Shown here piece after piece: positions 1-7,172 of a stretch of 8,639 bases of DNA (the first letter of the stretch is position 1; each line of letters starts with the position of its first letter). The notes under the pieces were generated by a model that was not told the DNA's origin, made no database searches, and saw only the letters and a program-made list of their open reading frames with translations. A program made the position numbers and the translations under genes. The stretch comes from JABMQB01 sp964575025 (GTDB lineage Bacteria > Bacteroidota > Bacteroidia > Bacteroidales > Prolixibacteraceae): assembly GCA_964575025.1 (NCBI GenBank), contig CAZNPV010000077.1, forward strand, positions 1 through 8,639, given 5' to 3'.

Positions 1-52
1 GATCCATATTGATCCCGCTGAATGTAATGAAGCGGGACTGATCCCATTGATC
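1..52. repeat. GATC-containing repeat cluster (left edge, probably continues outside the window)
   Basis: GATC occurs at 1, 11, 40 and 49. Read on the minus strand the units are GATCAATATG-like and GATCAATGG-like, the same decamer family as the larger array at 8453-8550 but in opposite orientation. The regular 9-10 base spacing is broken once by a small hairpin at 13-37. The cluster lies just 3' of the glycoside hydrolase gene. It is cut by the window edge, so its copy number is unknown. Function is unknown; a dispersed intergenic repeat is the simplest reading. Confidence 0.6.
13..37. repeat. 7-bp perfect inverted repeat (small hairpin)
   Basis: TCCCGCT at 13-19 is the exact reverse complement of AGCGGGA at 31-37, with an 11-base loop. 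It lies inside the left GATC cluster, about 60 bases after the stop codon of the glycoside hydrolase gene. It could end transcription of the minus-strand operon, but no T-tract follows the stem on that strand, so a standard Rho-independent terminator is not supported. Confidence 0.45.
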
Positions 53-99
53 CATTAAACAACCGTTTCGCCGTTTTTCATTCCCTCCGTTTTCCTGTT

Positions 100-1743
100 T
101 TACCGGGTGACCAATGTCACATGGAGTACGGTAGGCACATTGCCCATATAGGGGCCGCCCCAGTCGGTTTCATCGCCATTCCGGATGCGCAGAAACCGGA
201 ACTCCCCGTTTTCATACCAACCTTCTTTTACTTTCAGGTATTGCCATGCTTTTCCTTCGTTTTTTCCGGTTGGCCGGAAGGTAAAGCGGCACTGGGTTCC
301 GATCAGGATACATTCGTTTTCATCCAGTTTGATCACCATGGCTTTCCCGGTAGGTCTTTCGTTGCCACTCTGATTCCTGCGGTAACCGGTCCCGAATGAC
401 AGGACAGCTTCCCACAGGCCCAGATCGATTGTATACTGATGTTCTGTTTCGGATTCAACGACCGAATAAATTTTCCCTTCGAAGCCCCATTTGGCCAGTT
501 TCCTCATCATGGGCTCCATGATCCGGTACTCCTGAGCCAGGGCCAAAAGGCGCTCAGCAGCTTCCTCATCGGTACCCTGCCCGTTGTTGTCAATTCCAAA
601 AGGAGCAAATCCAATTCCTCCGTGCTCCAGTACTTTATACAGGTATTTGACATTCTCACCAGAACCTGCTATTTCCGGTACCATGAGGGCATTATCCTCC
701 CGGGCATATAGTTCAAGCACTTTCAATACGTTATCATTCCCACGCAAATAAATATCAGGAGCCAGAAAATCAATGGAAGGGGCGGCTGCTTTCCAGATCG
801 GTATCACGTTATCGGTCGGCCCGCCACTTTCATAGGTATTGGCCGGAGGATCGGTCAGGGGATCGCGAAGTGCCGCATTCACATACAAAGGCAATGGATT
901 CACAGCCTTTCCTGCAGCAGCCACGTATTCAATATAGCTGGCCACCGACCAGGCATGAAAGTATTCATCGGCATTCTTGCCAAATACCTCTTCCCAGGAC
1001 CCCCTGGCATCCACCGGAATATTCAGTTCACGGAGCACCTCAGGTTCAAGAAGCGCTTCAGGTACCGGTCCTTCAAACAGCTTTTGCGCCGTTTTGGAAT
1101 AATCGCGCACACTTCCCCAGGAACCGGGTTCATTCTGAACCTGAACCATCAAAACGGTATGTTGCGGATCGGCTTCTTTTAAATACCTCATTACACTTGT
1201 AAAAGCCCTTGCATCGGCTTCCATTGCTGCTTTCGCGTGGGGGGATGGTGAATCCACGGGATTTCCGTCTTTTCCTGTAATATTCGGGTATTTCCGCGAA
1301 TCGCGTTTCATCCATTCCGGCATATAGTGGTTGCTTCCGTTTTTCCAGGTAGCAAACCATAAAAGCACCAGACGTTTATCGCGTTCCCGGGCCTGAATCA
1401 GCAAGGTGTCGATGAAAGAAAAATCAAACTCCCCGGGCTGCGGTTCGATTTGCTCCCAGTAGATCGGTACTTCCAGGGTATTGGCATTCAACGCCTCAAT
1501 GGCATACCACACATGGGGAAGCATACCGGGCCATGCACTGGAATTATGGGCCTGGCCTCCAAACATAAAAAACGGTTCTCCATCGACAAGCAGGGCATGC
1601 CGGCCGTCTTTTTCAACAATCCGTGGCATAGCAACTGTTTTCTCCTGTCCATTCACCGTGCCCATGGTTAGCAGCAGTATCAGGAAGGCGATACCGATTC
1701 TGCTTCTTGTTCTCACTTGTAATATTTTTTGCACTTTAAACAC
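100..1743 (-). CDS. Secreted GH35-like glycoside hydrolase with C-terminal DUF5597-type region (beta-galactosidase-like)
   Basis: 547 aa. Residues 1-33 form a Sec signal: a basic start (K3, K6, R11, R13, R15), a hydrophobic core at about 18-30, then polar NGQEK. The TIM-barrel catalytic part spans roughly 40-400. The Asn-Glu-Pro motif at N204-E205-P206 marks the expected acid/base of clan GH-A, and E357 in VPEIAG fits the nucleophile. The last 130 or so residues match the position of the DUF5597 beta domain found in this group. Such proteins are annotated as beta-galactosidases, but the true substrate is open. The start codon is GTG at 1741-1743; no ATG exists before M27, which would remove the signal, and GTG codons at residues 4 and 10 are alternatives. 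The gene follows the oxidoreductase gene by 9 bases in the same frame, so translational coupling is likely. It is the last gene of the operon. Confidence 0.88.
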   Translation of the reverse strand: MFKVQKILQVRTRSRIGIAFLILLLTMGTVNGQEKTVAMPRIVEKDGRHALLVDGEPFFMFGGQAHNSSAWPGMLPHVWYAIEALNANTLEVPIYWEQIEPQPGEFDFSFIDTLLIQARERDKRLVLLWFATWKNGSNHYMPEWMKRDSRKYPNITGKDGNPVDSPSPHAKAAMEADARAFTSVMRYLKEADPQHTVLMVQVQNEPGSWGSVRDYSKTAQKLFEGPVPEALLEPEVLRELNIPVDARGSWEEVFGKNADEYFHAWSVASYIEYVAAAGKAVNPLPLYVNAALRDPLTDPPANTYESGGPTDNVIPIWKAAAPSIDFLAPDIYLRGNDNVLKVLELYAREDNALMVPEIAGSGENVKYLYKVLEHGGIGFAPFGIDNNGQGTDEEAAERLLALAQEYRIMEPMMRKLAKWGFEGKIYSVVESETEHQYTIDLGLWEAVLSFGTGYRRNQSGNERPTGKAMVIKLDENECILIGTQCRFTFRPTGKNEGKAWQYLKVKEGWYENGEFRFLRIRNGDETDWGGPYMGNVPTVLHVTLVTR

Positions 1744-1752
1744 TTTATTGTT

Positions 1753-3096
1753 TTACAATTCCGGTTTCCATCCGGGTTCATATTCACGCCCCCAGCGTTC
1801 CATGGCCTCCCGGTCGTAGATACGTCCTGTTTGGGCATCTATTTCGAATCCTTTGCCGATGCGATAGGCTAAGTTGGCATAATGGGTCATGGCCTGACTT
1901 ATGGTGCCTTCTTCAAGGGGAAGGTTCAGTTTTTCTTTTCCCCGGATCGCATTAAAGAAATTCTTCGCATGGGCCGTGGATGTATCGCCTCCTCCACCGA
2001 GGGCTGTGCCGGCTTCCTGAGACTGCGATTTGCTGTCTTTTATCACTTTTCCTCCCCGGTCGAAATGTTTAAACCCATTGCGGTTTACAAAAACCGATCC
2101 TTCGCTTCCATAGATGATGGTTCCCCGGTCATACCCATAGGTATCGTGTCCGCTCCGGCTTTTTCCATCCCACTGAATAACCCGGTTTCCGGGAAACCGG
2201 AAGGTAGCATCCATGGTATCATACATGGTCCATCCATCCCCGGGGAAATGACGCTTGGCTGCTTCCACATAGACACTTTCCGGATAATTTACCTGCAAAG
2301 CCCAGCGTGCAATATCCAGCTCGTGGGTGGCATTGTTCCCTGTTTCACCGGTACCGTAGATCCATCCGTACCAGTGCCAGTTATAATCCCATGTGTTGAA
2401 TTTATATTCCTGACGGGGTGCCGGTCCCTGGAACAATTCCCAGTCGAGGCCTTCCGGTACAGGCGCCGGTGTCGCAACCGGAACTTCCCCGCGCACATTC
2501 ACATAGAAGGTTAGGGCTTTATAGGGTTCTCCAATGGCTCCGTTGTGGATCTCCCTGATAATCTGTATCGATTCCGGGGATGAACGTTGCTGAGCCCCCA
2601 TCTGAACCACTTTATTGGTTTTTTTCTGGCAGGCAACCAGCAGTTCATTCTCCCACATGTTATGGCTCACCGGCTTTTCAAGGTATATATGCTTACCGGC
2701 TTTCATAGCCATTACCGCCATGGGTGTATGCCAGTGATCAGGGGTAGCATTGAAGATGGCATCCACCTCCGGATCATCCAGCACTTTCCTGACATCCTTT
2801 TCCAGGGTAGGTGTATAATCCATTACCCGTGCAAACCTGCGGGCTGCATTTTCACGCTGTTTCTGCATCACATCGCAGAGATACAAAAGTTCCACATTGC
2901 TCTCCGTATCGGCTACCGGAGGAATATAAGCCCCCAACCTTCTTCCCAGTCCTACAAGGGCCACATTCAGACGTTCATTGGACCCAACGATCCGCCTGTA
3001 ACTTTTTGCCGGCATTCCCAGCACTGACGTTCCGACAGCTACTCCGGCTGTTCCGGCAGCAACTTTTTTTAAAAAATTCCTTCTGTTTGTACTCAT
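1753..3096 (-). CDS. Tat-exported Gfo/Idh/MocA family NAD(P)-dependent oxidoreductase
   Basis: 447 aa, a usual length for exported members of this family in Bacteroidota. A twin-arginine signal opens the protein (NRRNFLKK, R5-R6, then an Ala/Gly/Val-rich stretch to about 30). The Rossmann fold follows: a nucleotide-binding glycine motif in VALVGLGRRLG near 45-55, the family EKP motif at E140-K141-P142, and downstream NNATHELDIARW (254-265), where H258 and D261 sit where the family's sugar-binding and catalytic residues lie. Known relatives oxidise or reduce a sugar hydroxyl, often at C3, with tightly bound NAD(H); Tat export fits a protein that folds around its cofactor before export. The ATG start at 3094-3096 keeps the RR motif at the very N-terminus. 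The gene lies 7 bases after the isomerase-like gene. The substrate cannot be read from sequence. Confidence 0.93.
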   Translation of the reverse strand: MSTNRRNFLKKVAAGTAGVAVGTSVLGMPAKSYRRIVGSNERLNVALVGLGRRLGAYIPPVADTESNVELLYLCDVMQKQRENAARRFARVMDYTPTLEKDVRKVLDDPEVDAIFNATPDHWHTPMAVMAMKAGKHIYLEKPVSHNMWENELLVACQKKTNKVVQMGAQQRSSPESIQIIREIHNGAIGEPYKALTFYVNVRGEVPVATPAPVPEGLDWELFQGPAPRQEYKFNTWDYNWHWYGWIYGTGETGNNATHELDIARWALQVNYPESVYVEAAKRHFPGDGWTMYDTMDATFRFPGNRVIQWDGKSRSGHDTYGYDRGTIIYGSEGSVFVNRNGFKHFDRGGKVIKDSKSQSQEAGTALGGGGDTSTAHAKNFFNAIRGKEKLNLPLEEGTISQAMTHYANLAYRIGKGFEIDAQTGRIYDREAMERWGREYEPGWKPEL

Positions 3097-3103
3097 ATTT
3101 TGT

Positions 3104-3949
3104 TTATTGTGTTAATGTTGCCAGTACTCCTTTGATATACCCCAGTGATTCTGCCATTCCGGCCAGTGGATCATCGGGATCTTTTTCATACTCCAGGGCC
3201 ACTGTTCCCGAATATTCCATATCGATCACCAACTTCAGAAAAGCCGGAATATCGATTACTCCCCGGCCCACTTCACAGGTTGTACCCTCTTCACTTGCGG
3301 CTGTCACATCTTTTATATGGATATCATATACCCGGTCAAAAAATTCCTTCACATCTTCTTTGGGATCGCGGTTGATTCTTTTGGTATGGCCGATATCCAC
3401 ACAAAGGCCCATGCGTTCATCCATGTCTTTGATCAATCGCCAGGCACTTTCCGCACTGGGGTACAGCTGATCCCCCGGTCCATGGTTATGGATTGCCAGT
3501 TTGATATCATACGCCTTGACCTTTTCCTCCACATAGGCAAGGAGTTCATGATTGGGAACTCCGATGATTACATCCATTCCGGCTGCTTTTGCATACCGGA
3601 AAGCATTATCCACATCCTCCCTGGTTCTCATGTAAATAACTCCTCCGCCATACAGGGTTATGCCCTTCTCTTTGCATAAAGCAACTGTATCAGCAATCTC
3701 CTCATCCGTGGCATCCAGGGGAAGGTGAAAATCTTTGAATGAGATCCGGCTGATATCCAGTCGGCGGCTCATTTCAAGAGCTTCTTCAACAGGAAACTCC
3801 CGGAAAGAATAGGAGGCAATCCCCAGTTGAAACCGGCAATCTGTTTTTTTTGCCGTTTCAGACGAGCATCCCGCAGCAACCATGCCTGATGCAGTTATCG
3901 CTGCCAATCCCAGGCCTGTCGTTTTTAAAAAATCTCTTCTGTCAGTCAT
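3104..3949 (-). CDS. Tat-exported sugar phosphate isomerase/epimerase-fold lipoprotein (AP endonuclease 2-like TIM barrel)
   Basis: 281 aa from the ATG at 3947-3949. A longer frame opens at 4018, but the extra 23 residues are unlike any leader and would bury the RR motif, so the internal start is preferred. The N-terminus reads TDRRDFLK (R4-R5), then a hydrophobic stretch ending in AAGC, so C28 may be lipidated and the enzyme anchored in a membrane. The rest is a xylose isomerase-like barrel. Likely metal and active-site residues are H154/H156 in AIHNHG, D185 and H188 in CVDIGHT, H211 in DIHIKD and E253 in ALEYEKD. Relatives isomerise, epimerise, hydrate or cleave sugars and keto-sugars using a divalent metal. 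As first gene of the operon with an exported Gfo/Idh/MocA oxidoreductase, it probably acts on that enzyme's keto product. The word phosphate in the family name should not be taken literally for an exported protein. Confidence 0.9.
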   Translation of the reverse strand: MTDRRDFLKTTGLGLAAITASGMVAAGCSSETAKKTDCRFQLGIASYSFREFPVEEALEMSRRLDISRISFKDFHLPLDATDEEIADTVALCKEKGITLYGGGVIYMRTREDVDNAFRYAKAAGMDVIIGVPNHELLAYVEEKVKAYDIKLAIHNHGPGDQLYPSAESAWRLIKDMDERMGLCVDIGHTKRINRDPKEDVKEFFDRVYDIHIKDVTAASEEGTTCEVGRGVIDIPAFLKLVIDMEYSGTVALEYEKDPDDPLAGMAESLGYIKGVLATLTQ

Positions 3950-4027
3950 AATAGTTCGATTAAAATTTATCATTTTGTTATTGTTAATGCTTCGGAAACA
4001 AACCGTAATTTCTTCCAACTACGATCT

Positions 4028-4240
4028 TTACTGTTTTATTCCCAACTGGTTAAAAATAAAAGCGTACTCCAGTGCAGTGTCTTTGATCCATTGAAACCTT
4101 CCGGAAGCACCTCCATGTCCGTGTATGGTTAGTTCTTTGGGTATTTTTTTTGCAACCGGTGCCATTATCTCTTTCTTTTTACCACAAGCTGTCAAAAGAA
4201 CTAAAACAACCGAAACAATAAAAATGAATTCTTTTCTCAT
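4028..4240 (-). pseudogene. Remnant of oligopeptidase B-like S9 peptidase: N-terminus fused to C-terminus by internal deletion
   Basis: 70 codons, intact frame. Residues 1-19 are a lipoprotein signal ending in LTAC (C19). Residues 28-41 (PVAKKIPKELTIHG) look like the usual start of the mature S9A oligopeptidase/prolyl oligopeptidase chain, which normally leads into an R-x-D-x-YYW motif. Instead, residues 41-70 (GHGG.SGRF ... ALEYAF) look like the last 30 residues of oligopeptidase B, including the His of its catalytic triad (H42). The beta-propeller and the catalytic Ser and Asp regions, about 600-650 residues in a full-length enzyme of about 700, are absent. The junction falls at G41-H42 (GGACAT, 4115-4120), a short sequence that could occur on both sides and suggests deletion by microhomology. 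Peptidase activity is impossible. A short exported lipopeptide might still be made. An assembly artefact is the main alternative. Family match is from memory of conserved motifs. Confidence 0.75.
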
Positions 4241-4311
4241 AACCCTATTTTTTCAACATTTGTCTAAAAATACAAACATTAATTAATAATTACGATATTT
4301 ATAGCACCTGA
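4241..4311. promoter_or_regulatory. AT-rich divergent intergenic region (promoter region by position)
   Basis: These 71 bases separate the minus-strand peptidase remnant from the plus-strand symporter gene and should hold both promoters. The stretch is strongly AT-rich with a 10-base palindrome, ATTAATTAAT at 4278-4287. On the minus strand TATTTTTA (4265-4272) resembles the Bacteroidota -7 element TAnnTTTG, but I find no well-spaced -33 partner on either strand. The call rests on gene arrangement rather than on clear promoter boxes. Confidence 0.35.
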
Positions 4312-5685
4312 ATGGTACCGGATATGCAATATGTTATTGTTGTTTTATATTTTCTGATCCTAACAGGAATCGGGTTGGTTTCCCGTTTTCAGATCAGGAC
4401 CCCGGAAGATTTTTACATAGCCGGGAAAAAGGGAGGCGTGTTCCAGATCTCGGGTAGTCTGCTGGGAACAATCCTGGGAGGCTCTGCGATCATAGGCACC
4501 CTGGAGTTAAGCCTTCAGAACGGATGGGCCGCGGTGTGGTTCCCGGTATGTGCTTCCCTGGGGCTTTTCCTCCTGGCCCCTCTCGCAAAATATGTCAACC
4601 GGTATGGAAAATTTACCCTTCCGGAATTGCTGGGACGCTTTTACGGAAACAAAGCAGAAAAAATGGCCTCAGCGATCATCCCCCTGGCCTGGTTGGGAAT
4701 TATCGGAGCGCAGATCATCGGAGCTGCAAAGATTCTGAACAGCATGGCCATCATGAGTTATTCAGGAGCAACGATTCTTTGCAGTTCGGTTTTTATCTTA
4801 TATACCCTTGCAGGCGGGCAGAAGAGCATCCTGAGAACCGATCTGATCCAGTCCTTTCTGATCCTTTCTGTTCTTTTTTTTATTTTTATTCTGGCAGCAG
4901 GAAATCCGGATAAATTACAGCCTCCCTCCATGCAGAAGGGATTATTCCACGCTGGTTTTACGGTTCTGGATCTGATCATTCTTATTCTGACCTATTCCAC
5001 CACCTTTATCGTTGGACCGGATATCTATTCCCGTATTTTTTGTGCCGGGTCAGAAAAAACTGCCTTCCGGAGTGTTCTTACGGTGGCAGTGATCCTTTTG
5101 CCGGTTGCATTTATTCTGACCTATATTGGCATACACACTTCTGTTTCCGGTGAAACACGTGATGTTACCGGCCTGTTAACTACCTGGCAAAACTTGTTGC
5201 CCGGCTGGATAACCGGTCTTCTGCTGGCTGCTTTGCTCTCCGCCATGATGTCATCGGCAGATACAACCCTGCTTACAGCTTCCATGATTGTCAGTGAGTT
5301 ATTTTATAGTCCGCTTACCGGAAAAAGATCCTTTGTACTGACCAGGATATCGATAGTGGTGACAGGTATCCTGAGTTTGCTCATCTCGCTGTATGTAACA
5401 TCGGTAATCCAGTCGCTGCTGCTGGCTCTGACTGTTTTCTCCGGTTCTTTTTTTGTACCTGTACTGGCAGGACTGACCGGTTTAAAAACCAGGAAAAACA
5501 GAATACTCCCTGCCATTATCACAGGTGGATTGTTGGCCCTGGGTGGAAAACTTACCGGAATGTTTTATCATGAACTAACCGGAAATTTGCTCATTGTGTT
5601 TTCTTTTCTTGCCAATGCCGGTATTTTGTTTTTAAAACGGCCGGCCCTCTTTTCATCTCCACCCGCAAAGAACGAACAGGTATAA
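4312..5685 (+). CDS. Sodium:solute symporter family (SSS) transporter, substrate unknown
   Basis: 457 aa, nearly all hydrophobic segments, with room for about 12-13 membrane helices. The opening matches the SSS family: a first helix, then TPEDFYIAGKKGG (30-42), then the glycine-rich SGSLLGTILGGSAIIGT segment (47-63). GPDIYSRIF (235-243) and the SSADTTLLTAS motif at 314-324 are family hallmarks; S314/S315 and D317 lie in the helix that holds the second sodium site in vSGLT-like structures. It imports a solute with Na+ across the inner membrane. Substrate cannot be inferred from the motifs; sugars, amino acids, carboxylates and sialic acid are all carried in this family. Neighbouring peptidase genes hint at amino acids or peptides, weakly. 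The ATG at 4312 gives the longest frame; the ATG at 4324 is equally plausible. It ends 14 bases before the convergent pepD stop, with no terminator visible between them. Confidence 0.92.
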   Translation: MVPDMQYVIVVLYFLILTGIGLVSRFQIRTPEDFYIAGKKGGVFQISGSLLGTILGGSAIIGTLELSLQNGWAAVWFPVCASLGLFLLAPLAKYVNRYGKFTLPELLGRFYGNKAEKMASAIIPLAWLGIIGAQIIGAAKILNSMAIMSYSGATILCSSVFILYTLAGGQKSILRTDLIQSFLILSVLFFIFILAAGNPDKLQPPSMQKGLFHAGFTVLDLIILILTYSTTFIVGPDIYSRIFCAGSEKTAFRSVLTVAVILLPVAFILTYIGIHTSVSGETRDVTGLLTTWQNLLPGWITGLLLAALLSAMMSSADTTLLTASMIVSELFYSPLTGKRSFVLTRISIVVTGILSLLISLYVTSVIQSLLLALTVFSGSFFVPVLAGLTGLKTRKNRILPAIITGGLLALGGKLTGMFYHELTGNLLIVFSFLANAGILFLKRPALFSSPPAKNEQV

Positions 5686-5699
5686 TCCCCGGCTTATTG

Positions 5700-7154
5700 T
5701 CATCCGACATGTTCCAGAACATCCTTCAGATGTCTCCAGAACTTATCCACCGTGGCTATCTCGAGTGATTCGTCCGGGGAGTGGGCATTCCGGATGGTAG
5801 GACCAAAAGATACCATATCCAGCTTCGGATATTTAGCCAGGAACAGTCCGCATTCCAAACCTGCATGAATCGAGCGGACAACCGGTTTATTCCCGAACAA
5901 CCGTTGGTAGGAATCGATCGTGATCTTTAAAACTTCAGAATCCGGATTGGGAGTCCACCCCGGATATCCGTCGGTATGAACCACTTCAGCCTTTCCAAGC
6001 CTGAGAACCGATTCAACCATGCGGGCTGCATCCATTTTCCGGCTTTCGATTTCGCTGCGCTGGCTGGTGGTTATCACCAGGGAATCCGTATCTCCGGGTT
6101 TCACAGAAGCCAGGTTGGTCGATGTTTCCACCATGCCCTCCATACGGCTGCTCCATTCCAGGACCCCATGCGGACAGGCATACAGCATATACAAAAGCAG
6201 ATCCCGGCTTTCGCGAGACATTCTGTGCTCCGGTATATCCACTGAATCAGCTCTCAACTGAAGCTTCGGTTCTGTTTTCTCATATTCATGCTCTATTTCC
6301 GATGCAAACATGTTGAAAGCGGCTATCAGCTTCTCTTTGTATTTATGAGGCAATACCACCAGAGCATACGCTTCACGGGCAATGGCATTCCGGAGGTTTC
6401 CCCCGTTAAATTCAGCGATATCCAATTCAACTTCTTTGGCAGCCTGCCACAAAAACCGGTTCAGTATTTTTATGGCATTGCCCCTGCCTTTATGGATATC
6501 ATCGCCTGAATGGCCTCCCTTCAGACCGGCAACCGATATTTTCAGGGCAAATGCATTGCGGGGAGCCGGTTTGACTTCATAAAAGAAGGTTCCCAGGGTA
6601 TCGATTCCCCCGGCACAACCGATGAATATTTCCCCTTCGTCCTCTGAATCGAGATTCAGGAGGATCTCTCCGCTGATAAATCCGGGTTCCAGGGCAAAAG
6701 CTCCGGTCAGCCCGGTCTCCTCATCTACCGTAAACAAACATTCAATGGGTCCATGACGGATGGTACCGGAGCTCAAAACAGCCATCTGGGCTGCAATGCC
6801 GATGCCACAATCGGCTCCCAGGGTCGTACCATTGGCCTTTACCCATTTCCCCTCAATCAACGGTTCGATGGTATCGTGATCAAAATCAAACACCTTGTCG
6901 CTATTCTTTTCACAAACCATATCCATATGCGTCTGGAGAACCACAACAGGAGCATCTTCCCTGCCTTTGACCGCAGGTTTTGTAATTAACAGGTTCCCAG
7001 CCTTATCGGTTTTTGCAGGCAGGTTATGATTTGCTGCAAAATCAATCAGGAACTGCCGTATTCTCTCCTCCTTCTTTGAAGCCCTGGGCACTTCACAGAT
7101 TTGTTCAAAATAACCCCAGAGTTCTGTGGGGTTCAATCCTTTTAAATCACTCAT
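5700..7154 (-). CDS. pepD: Aminoacyl-histidine dipeptidase PepD (M20 cytosolic non-specific dipeptidase)
   Basis: 484 aa, full length for PepD. It is a cytosolic zinc enzyme that hydrolyses dipeptides such as Xaa-His with broad specificity. The residues expected from the Vibrio enzyme are all found at a constant offset of four: H76 and D78 in THMDM, D115 in GADCGIG, general base E145 and metal ligand E146 in VDEETG, D169 in NLDSED, and H457 in RNAHSPDE. The lid/dimerisation domain lies around 200-390, including AGLKGGHSGDDIHKGRG (209-225). No signal peptide. The start ATG is preceded by GAAAGGA, an unusually clear Shine-Dalgarno-like site for Bacteroidota although only three to four bases from the start. 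It follows the lipoprotein gene by 18 bases, so the two are probably one transcript. It would finish degradation of imported peptides to amino acids. Confidence 0.97.
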   Translation of the reverse strand: MSDLKGLNPTELWGYFEQICEVPRASKKEERIRQFLIDFAANHNLPAKTDKAGNLLITKPAVKGREDAPVVVLQTHMDMVCEKNSDKVFDFDHDTIEPLIEGKWVKANGTTLGADCGIGIAAQMAVLSSGTIRHGPIECLFTVDEETGLTGAFALEPGFISGEILLNLDSEDEGEIFIGCAGGIDTLGTFFYEVKPAPRNAFALKISVAGLKGGHSGDDIHKGRGNAIKILNRFLWQAAKEVELDIAEFNGGNLRNAIAREAYALVVLPHKYKEKLIAAFNMFASEIEHEYEKTEPKLQLRADSVDIPEHRMSRESRDLLLYMLYACPHGVLEWSSRMEGMVETSTNLASVKPGDTDSLVITTSQRSEIESRKMDAARMVESVLRLGKAEVVHTDGYPGWTPNPDSEVLKITIDSYQRLFGNKPVVRSIHAGLECGLFLAKYPKLDMVSFGPTIRNAHSPDESLEIATVDKFWRHLKDVLEHVG

Positions 7155-7172
7155 ATTTCCTTTCTTTTCATC

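Noticed and set aside
1882..2514. 210-codon open frame on the plus strand opposite the oxidoreductase gene
   Set aside because: It is antisense to a clear Gfo/Idh/MocA gene with all family motifs; its translation is rich in Pro, His, Cys and Phe with no recognisable domain, as expected for a shadow frame.
2811..3470. 219-codon plus-strand open frame spanning the junction of two minus-strand genes
   Set aside because: It runs antisense to both genes, lacks a start context or domain, and has Ser/Pro/Arg-rich low-quality composition.
3950..4018. Longer start (ATG at 4016-4018) for the isomerase-fold gene
   Set aside because: The extra 23 residues have no signal character and would put the twin-arginine motif almost 30 residues inside; the ATG at 3947-3949 gives a normal Tat signal.
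3950..4027. Bacteroidota-type promoter before the isomerase-fold gene
   Set aside because: TAAATTTT near the start resembles a -7 box but the nearest TTTG lies 29 bases upstream, too far for a -33 element; the region is simply AT-rich, so no promoter was called.
5686..5699. Bidirectional terminator between the convergent symporter and pepD genes
   Set aside because: Only 14 bases lie between the two stop codons and no stem or T-run is visible.
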